Source: Methanomassiliicoccus sp. UBA6
GTDB taxonomy: Archaea; Thermoplasmatota; Thermoplasmata; Methanomassiliicoccales; Methanomassiliicoccaceae
Length of the DNA stretch: 64,000 nucleotides
Direction of reading: 5' to 3'
Assembly (NCBI GenBank): GCA_002508545.1
Contig: DAVH01000062.1
Coordinates: 1-64,000, forward strand
The notes beneath the pieces are model-generated. The model saw only the letters and a list, made by a program, of their open reading frames with translations. It was not told where the DNA came from and did not search any database. Shown one piece after another: positions 33,151 through 42,003 of the stretch (its first letter is position 1; every line of letters begins with the position of its first letter). The position numbers and the translations under genes are program-made.

Positions 33151-34368
33151 TTGTTCAAGGGAACGATGGCATTCTTCTCGCGCAACCGATCGGTCTTCAC
33201 CCTGGGCCTGGTCGCCCTCATGATCTCGTCGATGGGGGACCTCTTGGCCGGCGCCACCCTCGGCTCCATGACCGAGGCCCTGAAGCTCATCCCCGGCCTG
33301 ATGATCCTCATCACCCCGGCGATCGGCATGCGCGGCAATGTCTTCGGGGCCCTGGGGAGCCGGCTGGGCACCGCCATGCACATCGGCACCTTCGAGATGT
33401 CCACCAGGAAGGGCAGCCTGCTGAGGTCCAACATGGAATCCTCGCTCCTGCTGACCCTGGTCATGTCGGTGATCATGGGCATCCTCGCCACCATCGTCGC
33501 CACCGCCCTGGGGTCGAGGGACATCCGGGTCGAGATGCTGGTCTTCATCTCCGTTCTGGGCGGGATGCTCGCCGGCTTCGTCCTCATATTCATCAACATC
33601 CTGGTGGCGTACCTGGGGTTCAAGCGCAACTGGGACATCGACAACATCTCCGCCCCGCTCATCACCGCGGCGGGGGACATCGTTACTCTGCCGATGCTGT
33701 TCGTGGCGGCCATCGTGGTGTTGAACTCGCCAGACCTGGCGATCCAGATCTTCGCCGTGGTGTTCGTGGTGATCACCGCGTACCTGACCTACCGGGCCCT
33801 GTCCAACGGCCAGGGGGAGGCGCGGCGGATCTTCGTGCAGAGCAGCCCGGTCCTGATCATATGCATCGTGCTGGACATCATCGCCGGTGTCACCATCGAC
33901 CAGCAGCTGGAGAGCCTGGTGGCCCTGCCCGCGCTCCTCGTCCTCATCCCCCCGTTCCTGGAGGACGCCAACGCGCTCGGGGGCATCTTGACCTCGCGGT
34001 TCTCGTCCCTGCTGCACATGGGTATCCTGGAGCCGAACCGGTTCCCGGGAAGGGTGGCGATGGAGAACTTCGCCATCATCTACCTGTTCTCGATGTGGGT
34101 GTTCACCCTGGTGGGCATCTCCACCTACGCCGTCGCGGTCATCCTGAACCTGGGGACACCGCCGCTGTGGGAGATCGTCCTCCTGTCCATCACCGCCGGC
34201 CTGGTGACTGTATCTGCGCTGAACATACTGTCGTACTACGTCTCGGTGTTCACCTTCCGCATGAGGCTGGACCCTGACGACCACTCCATACCGCTGACCT
34301 CGTCGGCGATCGATTCGGTGGGCGCGGTCGCCCTCATGGCCTTCATCATCATCTTCGGCCTGGCTTGA
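33151..34368 (+). CDS. MgtE/SLC41-type divalent cation transporter
   Basis: The 405-residue protein has two homologous membrane domains, each with PGLMILITPAIGMRGNVFGALGSRLGT-like or PALLVLIPPFLEDANALGGILTSRFSS loops, the duplicated MgtE (SLC41) transmembrane core. The cytoplasmic N and CBS domains of bacterial MgtE are missing. The substrate is probably Mg2+ or another divalent cation. TTG at 33151 is chosen because GGGGTGA lies five bases upstream; an ATG at 33166 is the alternative. The divergent PhoU/RCK_C pair may replace the missing regulatory domains. Confidence 0.88.
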   Translation: MFKGTMAFFSRNRSVFTLGLVALMISSMGDLLAGATLGSMTEALKLIPGLMILITPAIGMRGNVFGALGSRLGTAMHIGTFEMSTRKGSLLRSNMESSLLLTLVMSVIMGILATIVATALGSRDIRVEMLVFISVLGGMLAGFVLIFINILVAYLGFKRNWDIDNISAPLITAAGDIVTLPMLFVAAIVVLNSPDLAIQIFAVVFVVITAYLTYRALSNGQGEARRIFVQSSPVLIICIVLDIIAGVTIDQQLESLVALPALLVLIPPFLEDANALGGILTSRFSSLLHMGILEPNRFPGRVAMENFAIIYLFSMWVFTLVGISTYAVAVILNLGTPPLWEIVLLSITAGLVTVSALNILSYYVSVFTFRMRLDPDDHSIPLTSSAIDSVGAVALMAFIIIFGLA

Positions 34369-34408
34369 GCAAGGCTGCGGCGCCGGAGGTGCGGGGCATC
34401 CTCGACAA

Positions 34409-34417
34409 GCTTATACT
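34409..34417 (+). promoter_or_regulatory. TATA-like element of purP
   Basis: GCTTATACT is centred about 38 nt before the purP ATG at 34451. Confidence 0.4.
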
Positions 34418-34450
34418 CTCCACCTCGTTCCGGATACCAAGTGGTAGGAC

Positions 34451-35608
34451 ATGATAGACCGTGATGCCATCTTCGAGCTTCTTGACGATTATGACCTGAG
34501 CGATGCCAAGATCGGGGTGATCGGATCCCATTCCGCGCTGGACACCTGCGACGGGGCGGTGGAAGAGGGATTGCGCACCCTGGCGGTCTGCCAGGACGGG
34601 AGGGACACCCCTTACTCCAGATACTTCAAGGCCTTCCGGGACAACGACGGGCGGGTCTACAGGGGCATGGTCGACGAGGTGATGCTGCTCCCCAAGTTCA
34701 GGGACGTCATCAAGCCGGAGGTCATGGCCGACCTCAGGAAGAGGAACGTGCTCTTCGTCCCCAACCGGTCGTTCACCTCTTACTGCTCCATCGACTCGGT
34801 GGAGAACGAGTTCATGGTCCCCCTGGTGGGCTCCAGGAACCTGCTCCGCAGCGAGGACCGCGGCGGGCCCAAGGATTACTATTGGTTGCTGGACAAGGCC
34901 GGCATGCCGTATCCCCGCAGGATCACCGACCCCAAGGACATCAACTCCCTGACCATCGTGAAGCTGCACCACGCGAAGAAGAAGCTGGAGCGGGGCTTCT
35001 TCACCTGCGCGTCGTACCGCGAGTACCAGGAGAAGTCGGAGCAGCTCATCCGGCAGGGAGTGATCGACCGGGAGTGCCTGGAAGGGGCGCGCATGGAGGA
35101 GTACATCATCGGCCCGGTGTTCAACCTGGACTTCTTCTACTCGCCCCTGGAGAGGCAGGGGGAGAGGGTGGAGCTGATCGGCGTGGACTGGAGGTTCGAG
35201 AGCTCCCTCGACGGTCACGTGCGCATACCCGCGGCCCAGCAGCTCACGCTCAACGAGGACCAGAAGGTGCCGGAGTACACCGTGTGCGGCCATAACTCCG
35301 CCACGCTGCGGGAGTCGCTGCTGGAGAATGCGTTCAAGCTCGCCGAGCAGTACGTCGAGGCGGCCAGGGAGCACTTCGCCCCGGGCATCATCGGGCCGTT
35401 CTGCCTGCAGACCTGCGTGGACAAGGACCTGAAGTTCTACATCTACGACGTGGCGCCGCGCATCGGCGGGGGCACGAACGTCCACATGAGCGTCGGGCAT
35501 GCCTACGGCAACTCGCTGTGGCGCAAGAACATGTCCACCGGGCGCCGGCTGGCCATGGAAGTGCGCAGGGCGCTGGAGGAGGACCGCCTGAAGGAGATCG
35601 TCACCTGA
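34451..35608 (+). CDS. purP: FAICAR synthetase (5-formaminoimidazole-4-carboxamide ribonucleotide synthetase)
   Basis: PurP formylates AICAR with free formate and ATP, the archaeal replacement for the folate-dependent PurH step. The 385-residue protein shows the PurP order: an N-terminal GVIGSHSALDTCDGAVEEGLRT, then ATP-grasp features and the C-terminal YIYDVAPRIGGGTNVHM metal-binding loop. Length matches archaeal PurP. It shares a purine role with purF in this window but is not linked to it. It is followed by the lipoate ligase gene within about 10 nt and may be cotranscribed. Confidence 0.95.
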   Translation: MIDRDAIFELLDDYDLSDAKIGVIGSHSALDTCDGAVEEGLRTLAVCQDGRDTPYSRYFKAFRDNDGRVYRGMVDEVMLLPKFRDVIKPEVMADLRKRNVLFVPNRSFTSYCSIDSVENEFMVPLVGSRNLLRSEDRGGPKDYYWLLDKAGMPYPRRITDPKDINSLTIVKLHHAKKKLERGFFTCASYREYQEKSEQLIRQGVIDRECLEGARMEEYIIGPVFNLDFFYSPLERQGERVELIGVDWRFESSLDGHVRIPAAQQLTLNEDQKVPEYTVCGHNSATLRESLLENAFKLAEQYVEAAREHFAPGIIGPFCLQTCVDKDLKFYIYDVAPRIGGGTNVHMSVGHAYGNSLWRKNMSTGRRLAMEVRRALEEDRLKEIVT

Positions 35609-35617
35609 GCCGCTGAC

Positions 35618-36343
35618 ATGAACTGGCGGCTGGTGGACTCGGACCTCATCGCTCCGGCGATGGCCTCGGCAGTCGACGAGGCCATTCTCTTGTCCAGGGC
35701 CGAGGGCGCCGTTCCCGACACCCTGCACCTGTACCGCCGGAGCTGCCCGACGATCTCCCTCGGCCACTTCGAGAGGATGGCGGAGTGCGTGGACCTGGAG
35801 GCCGCCCGGCGGTCGGGGGTCGCCCTGGTCCGCCGGATGTCCGGGGGAAGCGCGATCTACACCGACCCGGACCAGATCGTGTACGCCGTGGTGGTCGGCC
35901 AGGGGTCGGTGCCGGAGAGCCCCCAGGAGACCTTCCGACTGCTGTGCCAGGGAGTGATCGCCGGCCTCCGGGGGCTGGGCGTTGAGGCGGAGTTCAAGCC
36001 GATCAACGACGTCCTGGTCCGCGGACGGAAGATCTCCGGCAGCGCGCAGGTGCGGCGGCACGGCGTCGTCCTGCAGCACGGCACCCTCATCGTCCGCGCC
36101 GATCACGATCGGATGCTCTCGGTGCTCCGCAGCAAGCGCACGAGGGACGAGATGACCTCCCTGGCCGAGGAGGTCGCGGAGCTTCCTTCGATGTATGATA
36201 TCAAAGCAGCGCTGGTCGCGGGGTTCGCTTCGGTGCTGGGGGTCGAGATGGTACCCGGGGCGCTCACTGAAGCGGAGCGGCGTCGGGCCGAGACCCTCGC
36301 CCGCGCCACCTACGATGATCCGGCCCACACCCGCCTGTACTGA
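35618..36343 (+). CDS. lplA: Lipoate-protein ligase A family protein (catalytic domain only)
   Basis: The 241-residue protein has the BPL/LplA fold with RRMSGGSAIYTDPDQ (normally RRxSGGGxVxHDxG), PINDVLVRGRKISGSAQ with the catalytic Lys, and LQHGTLIV. This matches the lipoyl-adenylate-forming domain; the small C-terminal accessory domain of bacterial LplA is absent, as in archaeal enzymes that use a separate LplB partner. No LplB is seen next to it. It may attach lipoate or octanoate to a carrier such as a glycine cleavage H protein. Confidence 0.8.
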   Translation: MNWRLVDSDLIAPAMASAVDEAILLSRAEGAVPDTLHLYRRSCPTISLGHFERMAECVDLEAARRSGVALVRRMSGGSAIYTDPDQIVYAVVVGQGSVPESPQETFRLLCQGVIAGLRGLGVEAEFKPINDVLVRGRKISGSAQVRRHGVVLQHGTLIVRADHDRMLSVLRSKRTRDEMTSLAEEVAELPSMYDIKAALVAGFASVLGVEMVPGALTEAERRRAETLARATYDDPAHTRLY

Positions 36344-36401
36344 CGCATTTCGACCATGGCCCAATTATTAATACTCGCAAATTTTTTTCCTGGCGAGGGG
36401 C

Positions 36402-36905
36402 ATGATAGCAGAACCGGGAACGAACGACCAGATACGGCATGTGATCTACAACGTCAAGGCCAAGAAGGGCATGGCCGGCGCGATCAGGGACTACGACCTA
36501 CTCTTCATGGACAACGGCATCCTGTTCGCCTGCACCGCCGGGGCGCTCAAGAGCGTCCTGAAGGCGTCGGTGGGAGCGCAGTTCGGGGCGGTGGGGGCCG
36601 CCCTCGCCCAGGGGTCGATGGAGAAGGACAGGCAGAACGGGAGGGGCGGGCTGCAGGGCCTCACCGCCAAGCAGATCCTGGAGAAGAACGACAAGAGCTT
36701 CTACCTGCCGTACATGGACGTTCAGACGGTGAGCCTCAAGAAGGGCCTGACCGGCATCGGCAAGATGTCGTTCCACCTGCTCGAAGCGCGGTACGACTGC
36801 GAGTTCTCCAAGGATCAGATGGACGCGGCCAGGGCGGCCATTGGGTACAAGCTGTCGGCCAGAATGGATGGCCCGGATCAGATGACCTTGCTGAGGTCCA
36901 GATAG
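36402..36905 (+). CDS. Unknown 167-residue protein
   Basis: I do not recognise this protein. It starts with a beta-strand-like segment IRHVIYNVKAKKGMAGAIRDYDLLFMDNG. A Gly/Ala-rich hydrophobic stretch (FGAVGAALAQGSMEKD) follows near 60-75. The C-terminus looks globular with strands (SFYLPYMDVQTVSLKKGLTGIGKMSFHL) similar to small PH-like or SHOCT-type proteins. A TATA-like TTATTAATAC lies about 30-35 nt upstream. The end overlaps the convergent acetyltransferase by 28 nt. It stops with TAG. Confidence 0.5.
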   Translation: MIAEPGTNDQIRHVIYNVKAKKGMAGAIRDYDLLFMDNGILFACTAGALKSVLKASVGAQFGAVGAALAQGSMEKDRQNGRGGLQGLTAKQILEKNDKSFYLPYMDVQTVSLKKGLTGIGKMSFHLLEARYDCEFSKDQMDAARAAIGYKLSARMDGPDQMTLLRSR

Positions 36906-37366
36906 GCGGTCTTCCGGTCCTCGGCCACGAACCCCAGCTTCTTGTGCAGCAGGAGGGAGCTGACGTTGTCCGGGGAGATCGAGGAGTGAATTACCTGCGC
37001 GCCGAGCTTCTTCCCTTCCTGGGCCAGGCGCTTGAGGAGCATGTACCCGACGCCCATCCTCCTGAACTCGGGGTCCACTCCGATGTTCTCCAGCCACACT
37101 GCCTTCTCGATGCCGTCGATCCAGGGGACCATCTGGGCGAAGACGAAGCCGACCACGCGGTCCCCCTCCTTGGCCACGAAGCTCAGCTGGGAGTCGCGGT
37201 AGTGCGCGAACGAGCCGCTGGCGGATGCCCCGAGCTTCTGGCGGGTCTCCTGGTCGAACTCGTCCCAGCTGCGCTTCATCGGTCCCTCCACGTACTCGCG
37301 GATGCATGCCAGCTCGAGCATGCGTACGGACACGCGGTCCTCGTCGGATAGGGGCACGATCTTCAT
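36878..37366 (-). CDS. GNAT-family acetyltransferase
   Basis: The 162-residue protein is a GNAT domain with the acetyl-CoA loop PEFRRMGVGYMLLKRLAQ and the terminal SPDNVSSLLLHKKLGFVAEDR. Substrate specificity is not predictable. ATG at 37366 overlaps the argS stop (TGATG) and has GGAGGAG upstream, so it is translationally coupled to argS in an aRF1-argS-acetyltransferase operon. The 3' end overlaps the convergent unknown gene by 28 nt. Confidence 0.88.
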   Translation of the reverse strand: MKIVPLSDEDRVSVRMLELACIREYVEGPMKRSWDEFDQETRQKLGASASGSFAHYRDSQLSFVAKEGDRVVGFVFAQMVPWIDGIEKAVWLENIGVDPEFRRMGVGYMLLKRLAQEGKKLGAQVIHSSISPDNVSSLLLHKKLGFVAEDRKTAYLDLSKVI

Positions 37367-39081
37367 CACATCTCCTCCGGGGCGCTCAGGCCGAGGGTGG
37401 TCAGCACGTTCGCCAGGACGATCCGGGTCGCGTTCACGAGCGCCAGGCGGGCATCCCTGTTCTCCTCGCCCTTGAGCACCGGGACGTACGTGTAGAACTG
37501 GTTAAAGGCTGCTGCGACCTCGTGGCCGTAGGCCGGCAGCGCCTGTATGCGCTGCTTCTCCCCGGCCTCGCGGATGACCGCGGGGTACCGGGCGAGGGCC
37601 CGGATGAGCTTGAGCTCGTACTCGTTGGTCAGCACCCCCGGGTCAAAGGACGAGGCAGCCTGGCCGGCCTTCCGCAGGATGCTGCAGGCGCGGGCGTGGG
37701 CGTACTGCACGAAAGGCGCCGAGTTCCCCTCGAAGTTGAGGGCGTCCTCCCACTTGAACACCAGGGGCTTCTCCGGCTGCACCCGCGCGATGTTGTACCT
37801 GACCGCGCCTCGGCCGATGGCCCTGGCGATCTCGAGCATGCGCTCCTCCGTCAGGTCCGTCCGCCGCTTGCGCACCTCCTCCAGCGCCCGGGCCTCGGCC
37901 TCCTCGATGAGGTCGTCGAGGTACACCACGGTGCCCTTGCGGGTGGACATCCGGCCTTCGGGCAGGGAGACGAAGGAGTAGAACACGCACTCCGGCGAGC
38001 GCTCCTGGCCGAGGAGCTTGAGGGCGATGGCCAGCTGAGCTTGTCCGAGCTTCTGGTCCTCTCCCAGGATGTTGATGGTGCGGTCCGCCCGGCGGAACTT
38101 GTCAAGGTGGTACGCCATGTCCCTGGTGGTGTACAGCGTGGTACCGTCGGCGCGGGTGAAGAAGAACCGCGTCTCCTTGCCGTGGATGCCGAACGGCTTG
38201 AGCTCGAGGTAGCACGCTCCCTGGTCCTCGCCGCAGTGCTCCGAGCGCTTCAGCCGCTCGACCACGTTGTGCGCGGTGCCGTCCTTGATGAACTCCGATT
38301 CCCAGGTGAACTGGTCGATGACCACATTGATCGTGAGCAGGCTCTCGATGATGCCGTCGAGCATGAGCTTGGCGGTCTTGCGGACCTTGGCCATGACCTC
38401 CTCGTCGCCGTCCTCGAAGCGGCGGAGCATCAGCCCCACCTGCCTCGCGACCTCGGGGTCCTCCTCCATCATCCTGTTCGCCTTCTGGTAATACACCACC
38501 AGGCGGTGATCGGCCTTCTCCCTCTCGATGGCCTCCACATCTTCGGCAGGGATGTTCTCAAGGCCCCAGGTCAGCAGCACCACCTGCTTCCCCACGTCGT
38601 TCACGTAGTACTCGGTGGTGACATCGTAGCCGTACGCCCGCATGCACCGGGCCAGCGTGTCCCCGATGATGGGGTTGCGGGCCCGTCCGACATGTATCGG
38701 GCCGGTAGGGTTCACGGAGGTGTGCTCCAGGAGCACCTTGAGCCCGGAGGCGTTGCCGCGGCCGTAGCTGTCCTTCATCTCCATGATCGCTCCCAGGGTC
38801 GCCATGTTGACCTTGCGGTCGTCCAGCCGGAAGTTCAGGTAGCCCTTTTCCGCCCATACCCGGGACACCAGGTCCAGCGGCGGGAGCTTGGAGGCGGCCT
38901 CCTCGGCGATCGCGGCAGGGGCCTTCCTCAGCACCTTGGCCAGGGGAAAGCAGGGCACGGCGAGGTCGGCCGTCCCGGTGGATGGCACCTCGATCTCGAA
39001 CGGGGTGTCCGCGCCCATCTGCCGGAAGGTCGCGGTGACAGCTTCGCATATCTGCCTCTCGAACTGCTCCAGGGGATCCAT
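37366..39081 (-). CDS. argS: Arginyl-tRNA synthetase
   Basis: The 571-residue enzyme charges tRNA-Arg. The HIGH motif appears as HVGRARN, the KMSKS-like motif as MSTRKGT, and the C-terminal anticodon-binding alpha-helical domain ends in a typical LALVNATRIVLANVLTTLGLSAP. The N-terminal Add1 domain is present. ATG at 39081 overlaps the aRF1 stop by one base, so it is translationally coupled to the release factor gene. Confidence 0.97.
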   Translation of the reverse strand: MDPLEQFERQICEAVTATFRQMGADTPFEIEVPSTGTADLAVPCFPLAKVLRKAPAAIAEEAASKLPPLDLVSRVWAEKGYLNFRLDDRKVNMATLGAIMEMKDSYGRGNASGLKVLLEHTSVNPTGPIHVGRARNPIIGDTLARCMRAYGYDVTTEYYVNDVGKQVVLLTWGLENIPAEDVEAIEREKADHRLVVYYQKANRMMEEDPEVARQVGLMLRRFEDGDEEVMAKVRKTAKLMLDGIIESLLTINVVIDQFTWESEFIKDGTAHNVVERLKRSEHCGEDQGACYLELKPFGIHGKETRFFFTRADGTTLYTTRDMAYHLDKFRRADRTINILGEDQKLGQAQLAIALKLLGQERSPECVFYSFVSLPEGRMSTRKGTVVYLDDLIEEAEARALEEVRKRRTDLTEERMLEIARAIGRGAVRYNIARVQPEKPLVFKWEDALNFEGNSAPFVQYAHARACSILRKAGQAASSFDPGVLTNEYELKLIRALARYPAVIREAGEKQRIQALPAYGHEVAAAFNQFYTYVPVLKGEENRDARLALVNATRIVLANVLTTLGLSAPEEM

Positions 39082-40334
39082 CACTGTCCCCCCAGCCCGT
39101 ACCTGAGGATCGCCGCGATCCCGCCGAACGCCTTCATCAGCATCTCGCCCTCCTCGGAGTCCACGGAGAGAAGCTCGACCTTCGTCCCGACCTTGGCGGC
39201 CTCCTCGTAGAAGTCGTCGACCAGGTCCACGACGGAGTCGATGACCGGGGTGGCCTGCGGGCACTTGGGGCACCTGGCGTCCTCCTCCCGGTCCACGGTG
39301 ACCTTCCCGTCCCACCCGCACTGGGCGCAGCGGAGCGCCACCCTTTTCTTCCGCAGCCCCTCGGAGAGCAGGAGGGTGTCCACCGCGCCCATCTCCAGGG
39401 CGTGGCGGACCTGGTCCTCGCCGTAGCTGGCGAGGCCGCCGTCGGATTTCCGGATCTCCTCCAGGAGCCTCTGCATGAGGTCCTTCTCCCTCATCAGGTC
39501 GAGGTTTGCCAGCGAGTCCTTGGCCTTCTCCACCAGCTCCTTGAGGCCGTACTCGTCGGTGTAGCCGGTATCGAAGGTGTCGATGATCTTCTTCCGCAGC
39601 TCGTGGTGGAGGTACTCCTCCTTCACGAAGAACTCCTTGGTCGGGCCCGGCCCGCCGATGAGCACCCCCTGCAGGTCCGGCTGGGCCAGGAACGTCTCGT
39701 TGGCCACATCTGCGGTCTTCTTGTAGAACTCATGGGCGGCGATCTCGATGAGCCGCTCGAAACGCAGGGCCGATTGGCCGCCCCTCCCGTGCTTGGACGG
39801 GACGAGCGATTGGATGTTCTTGACCGTCATCACCCGCTTTCCCTTGAGGAGGCCGATGGTCGACTCCGACCGGTCGATCACCAGCAGGCCGAAGGTCTGC
39901 TTCTCGTCCAGCATGTCCCACAGCTTCTCGGTGTAGAACTCCGAGTCACAGCGGTACAGGAACGAGGTGATCGGCTCCGGGGGCTCGAGCACGTACTGCA
40001 CCTGCTTGGTCTGGTCGCCCGAGGTGGGAGCCTCCCCCACGAAGAAGATGACCCCGTTCTCCGGCGGGGCCTTGAAGTACTTAAGGCGGGCCAGGATCGA
40101 CTCGATCGCCCCGGTCACTGCCTTGTTGGTCCTCTTGCTCTTGATGTTCTGTGATTGGGAATACTCGTTCCGAAGGTAGTTCGCCACATCGGATATCTGC
40201 TTGTCTGGCGGCACGTAGACGGAAACGAGCTCGGTGCCGCGGCCGTGAATGTCCTTTATCTCTTCCAGGGCTCGCTTGAAATCGTACCGGCGCTTCTCCA
40301 TCAGCCGTTCTTTGTCGCTCTCGTCAGGAGCCAT
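39081..40334 (-). CDS. prf1: Peptide chain release factor aRF1
   Basis: aRF1 recognises all three stop codons and triggers peptide release. The 417-residue protein has NIKS at 63-66, YRCDSEF (YxCxxxF) at 127-133 for stop codon reading and GGQ at 185-187 for peptidyl-tRNA hydrolysis. The C-terminal domain carries a zinc-ribbon-like CAQCGW and CPKC. All decoding motifs are canonical, so UAG should be read as stop. It heads the aRF1-argS operon. Confidence 0.97.
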   Translation of the reverse strand: MAPDESDKERLMEKRRYDFKRALEEIKDIHGRGTELVSVYVPPDKQISDVANYLRNEYSQSQNIKSKRTNKAVTGAIESILARLKYFKAPPENGVIFFVGEAPTSGDQTKQVQYVLEPPEPITSFLYRCDSEFYTEKLWDMLDEKQTFGLLVIDRSESTIGLLKGKRVMTVKNIQSLVPSKHGRGGQSALRFERLIEIAAHEFYKKTADVANETFLAQPDLQGVLIGGPGPTKEFFVKEEYLHHELRKKIIDTFDTGYTDEYGLKELVEKAKDSLANLDLMREKDLMQRLLEEIRKSDGGLASYGEDQVRHALEMGAVDTLLLSEGLRKKRVALRCAQCGWDGKVTVDREEDARCPKCPQATPVIDSVVDLVDDFYEEAAKVGTKVELLSVDSEEGEMLMKAFGGIAAILRYGLGGQ

Positions 40335-40720
40335 TGTTTGTTCAACCTACGCTTTTTCTTCATCAAGGATATTGCTGTAATAAATCTATTGGTCAGCTTC
40401 ACCTCGCTTGCTGGAAGCCCGTGACCGGGGTGCCCCGGACGAGCAAAGGGGGCGTGTCGCGGCAGGCCGTCGATGGAATGTCGGCGGTGCGTTGCGCGGC
40501 CGGACGATGGGAGATGCGATCCGGACGCGACTCGACTGGCCGGCGCTCGCGCCCTTCTTGCCCGCAGGCCGCTTTACCGCATGCTTTTTTGAAGGAACCC
40601 GGAAGGACCTCACCCGCCCGGGCCAGGAGCATGGAGGTGATATTTATTAATGCAATAGAAGTATGCGGCTGCGTCCGCGCTTGCGCTAGCGGACCTCGCC
40701 ACGTTGGAAGAGGGATCTAC
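40335..40720. other. 386-base intergenic region without a convincing gene
   Basis: The left 50 bases are AT-rich and act as the promoter of aRF1. At about 40638-40650 an AT-rich ATATTTATTAATG lies upstream of pyrH. The GC-rich middle (40420-40630) has open frames on both strands but none with an RBS or recognisable protein pattern. Confidence 0.4.
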
Positions 40721-41404
40721 ATGGAAAAGGTCGTTATCTCACTCGGTGGCTCCATCATCATCCCGGGTGACCGGGACGGGGAGTTCCTCCACCGCTTCGC
40801 CTCTATGCTCATACCGCTGACCGAGGACCGCGAGATCTTCGTCGTCTGTGGGGGCGGGCGGATCGCCCGCTACTATATCATCACCGGCCGGGAGCTGGGG
40901 GCGGGGGAGGACGCCCTGGACGAGATGGGCATCGAGGTCACCCGCCTCAACGCCCGCCTCCTGCAGATCGCGCTGGGCGACAGGGCGTACGACGACGTTC
41001 CCCGCACCGTCGAGAAGACCGCGGCCCAGGGGCGAAGGGGGCGCGTCGCGGTCATGGGGGGGACGACCCCGGGGCACACCACCGACGGGGTGTCCGCGGC
41101 CCTGGCCGAGAAGGTCGGGGCGTCGCGCATCGTCAACGCCACCTCGGTCGACGGGGTATACTCCTCGGACCCCCGCAAGTTCGCCGACAGCGTCAAGTAC
41201 GAGCGCCTGACCTTCGAGGAGCTGGACGCCATGATGGGCAAGGGAAAGCATGGTGCCGGCAACTCGCACGTTTTCGATCCCCTGGGGGCGGAGATCGTCA
41301 AGCGCTGCCGCATTCCCATCCTGGTGGTGGACGGGCGGGACATCGACGAGATGAGGAACGCCATCCTGGGCCAAAGGATCAAGGGAACGATCATCGACGG
41401 CTGA
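40721..41404 (+). CDS. pyrH: UMP kinase (archaeal PyrH)
   Basis: The enzyme phosphorylates UMP to UDP. The 227-residue protein has the amino-acid-kinase fold with the start VVISLGGSIIIP, GGGRIARYYI and GTTPGHTTDGVSAALAEKVGASRIVNATSVDGVYSSDPRK. It matches the archaeal-type UMP kinase. ATG at 40721 starts right at the conserved strand, and upstream in-frame ATGs are ignored. It may be expressed from the TATA-like element about 75 nt upstream. Confidence 0.95.
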   Translation: MEKVVISLGGSIIIPGDRDGEFLHRFASMLIPLTEDREIFVVCGGGRIARYYIITGRELGAGEDALDEMGIEVTRLNARLLQIALGDRAYDDVPRTVEKTAAQGRRGRVAVMGGTTPGHTTDGVSAALAEKVGASRIVNATSVDGVYSSDPRKFADSVKYERLTFEELDAMMGKGKHGAGNSHVFDPLGAEIVKRCRIPILVVDGRDIDEMRNAILGQRIKGTIIDG

Positions 41405-41469
41405 GCTTTGGGACAAGCTTCATCTTCCTTCAGAGCATAGTTCGAACCGACAGAAGCAGGAGGAATCGA

Positions 41470-41982
41470 ATGGCGGACAACGACAAGCAGTGCAAGCGGA
41501 TCAAGAACCTCAAGGACGAAGTGAGCGCAGGTGATGCGGTGGACGAGATGGGATGCCGCATGGGCAACTACGTGCCGCACGCGCTGGCGCACATCAAGGA
41601 GCACAATCCCGAGCTCGCGGTGATCATCAAGGAGCTCGACCGGGTGCTGGTGGAGGACGGCGCGCTGGACCGCAAGACCAAGAGGCTGATCGCCCTGGCC
41701 TGCGTGGCGACCCGGATGTGCGAGGACTGCGTCTACCCTCAGGCCCGCGTGGCCGCCAACTACGGCGCGACCAAGGAGGAGATCGTGGAGGCGATGCACG
41801 TGGCCGTGGTCACCGGCGGCGTGCCCGTGTGGTCGGTGGCCAAGCGCGGCCTCAGCCAGGTGTTCACCGAGATGGAGGAGGACAAGGCCTCGGGCAAGAA
41901 GACCAACCGCCCGGCCATGGGCTCCTGCGGCGGACCTATGTCCGGCGAAGGCAAGGCCTCCGCAAAGAAGGCCAAGAAGTAA
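41470..41982 (+). CDS. Carboxymuconolactone decarboxylase/AhpD-like protein
   Basis: The 170-residue protein has a CMD domain with the redox motif C84-E-D-C87 followed by helices with the conserved NYGATKEEIVEAMHVAV. Such proteins act as AhpD-type alkylhydroperoxidases or as unrelated enzymes of the same fold. The C-terminus ends in a Lys/Ala/Gly-rich tail KASAKKAKK. The N-terminal 50 residues are helical and include Cys8 and Cys29. AGGAGG before ATG 41470 is a strong RBS. No AhpC is nearby. Confidence 0.85.
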   Translation: MADNDKQCKRIKNLKDEVSAGDAVDEMGCRMGNYVPHALAHIKEHNPELAVIIKELDRVLVEDGALDRKTKRLIALACVATRMCEDCVYPQARVAANYGATKEEIVEAMHVAVVTGGVPVWSVAKRGLSQVFTEMEEDKASGKKTNRPAMGSCGGPMSGEGKASAKKAKK

Positions 41983-42003
41983 GCTCTTATCGTTCCGAGG
42001 ACA

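Noticed and set aside
34349..36364. Very long open frame (about 670 codons) on the minus strand
   Set aside because: It lies antisense to purP and lplA, has the Arg/Gly/Pro/Ala/His-rich composition of a GC-rich shadow, and shows no domain.
37225..39210. Open frame of about 660 codons antisense to argS
   Set aside because: It mirrors argS and has no start context or recognisable domain.
40408..40650. Open frames between aRF1 and pyrH
   Set aside because: The frames are Arg/Gly-rich, have no RBS or TATA box and run out of frame with pyrH's conserved start.
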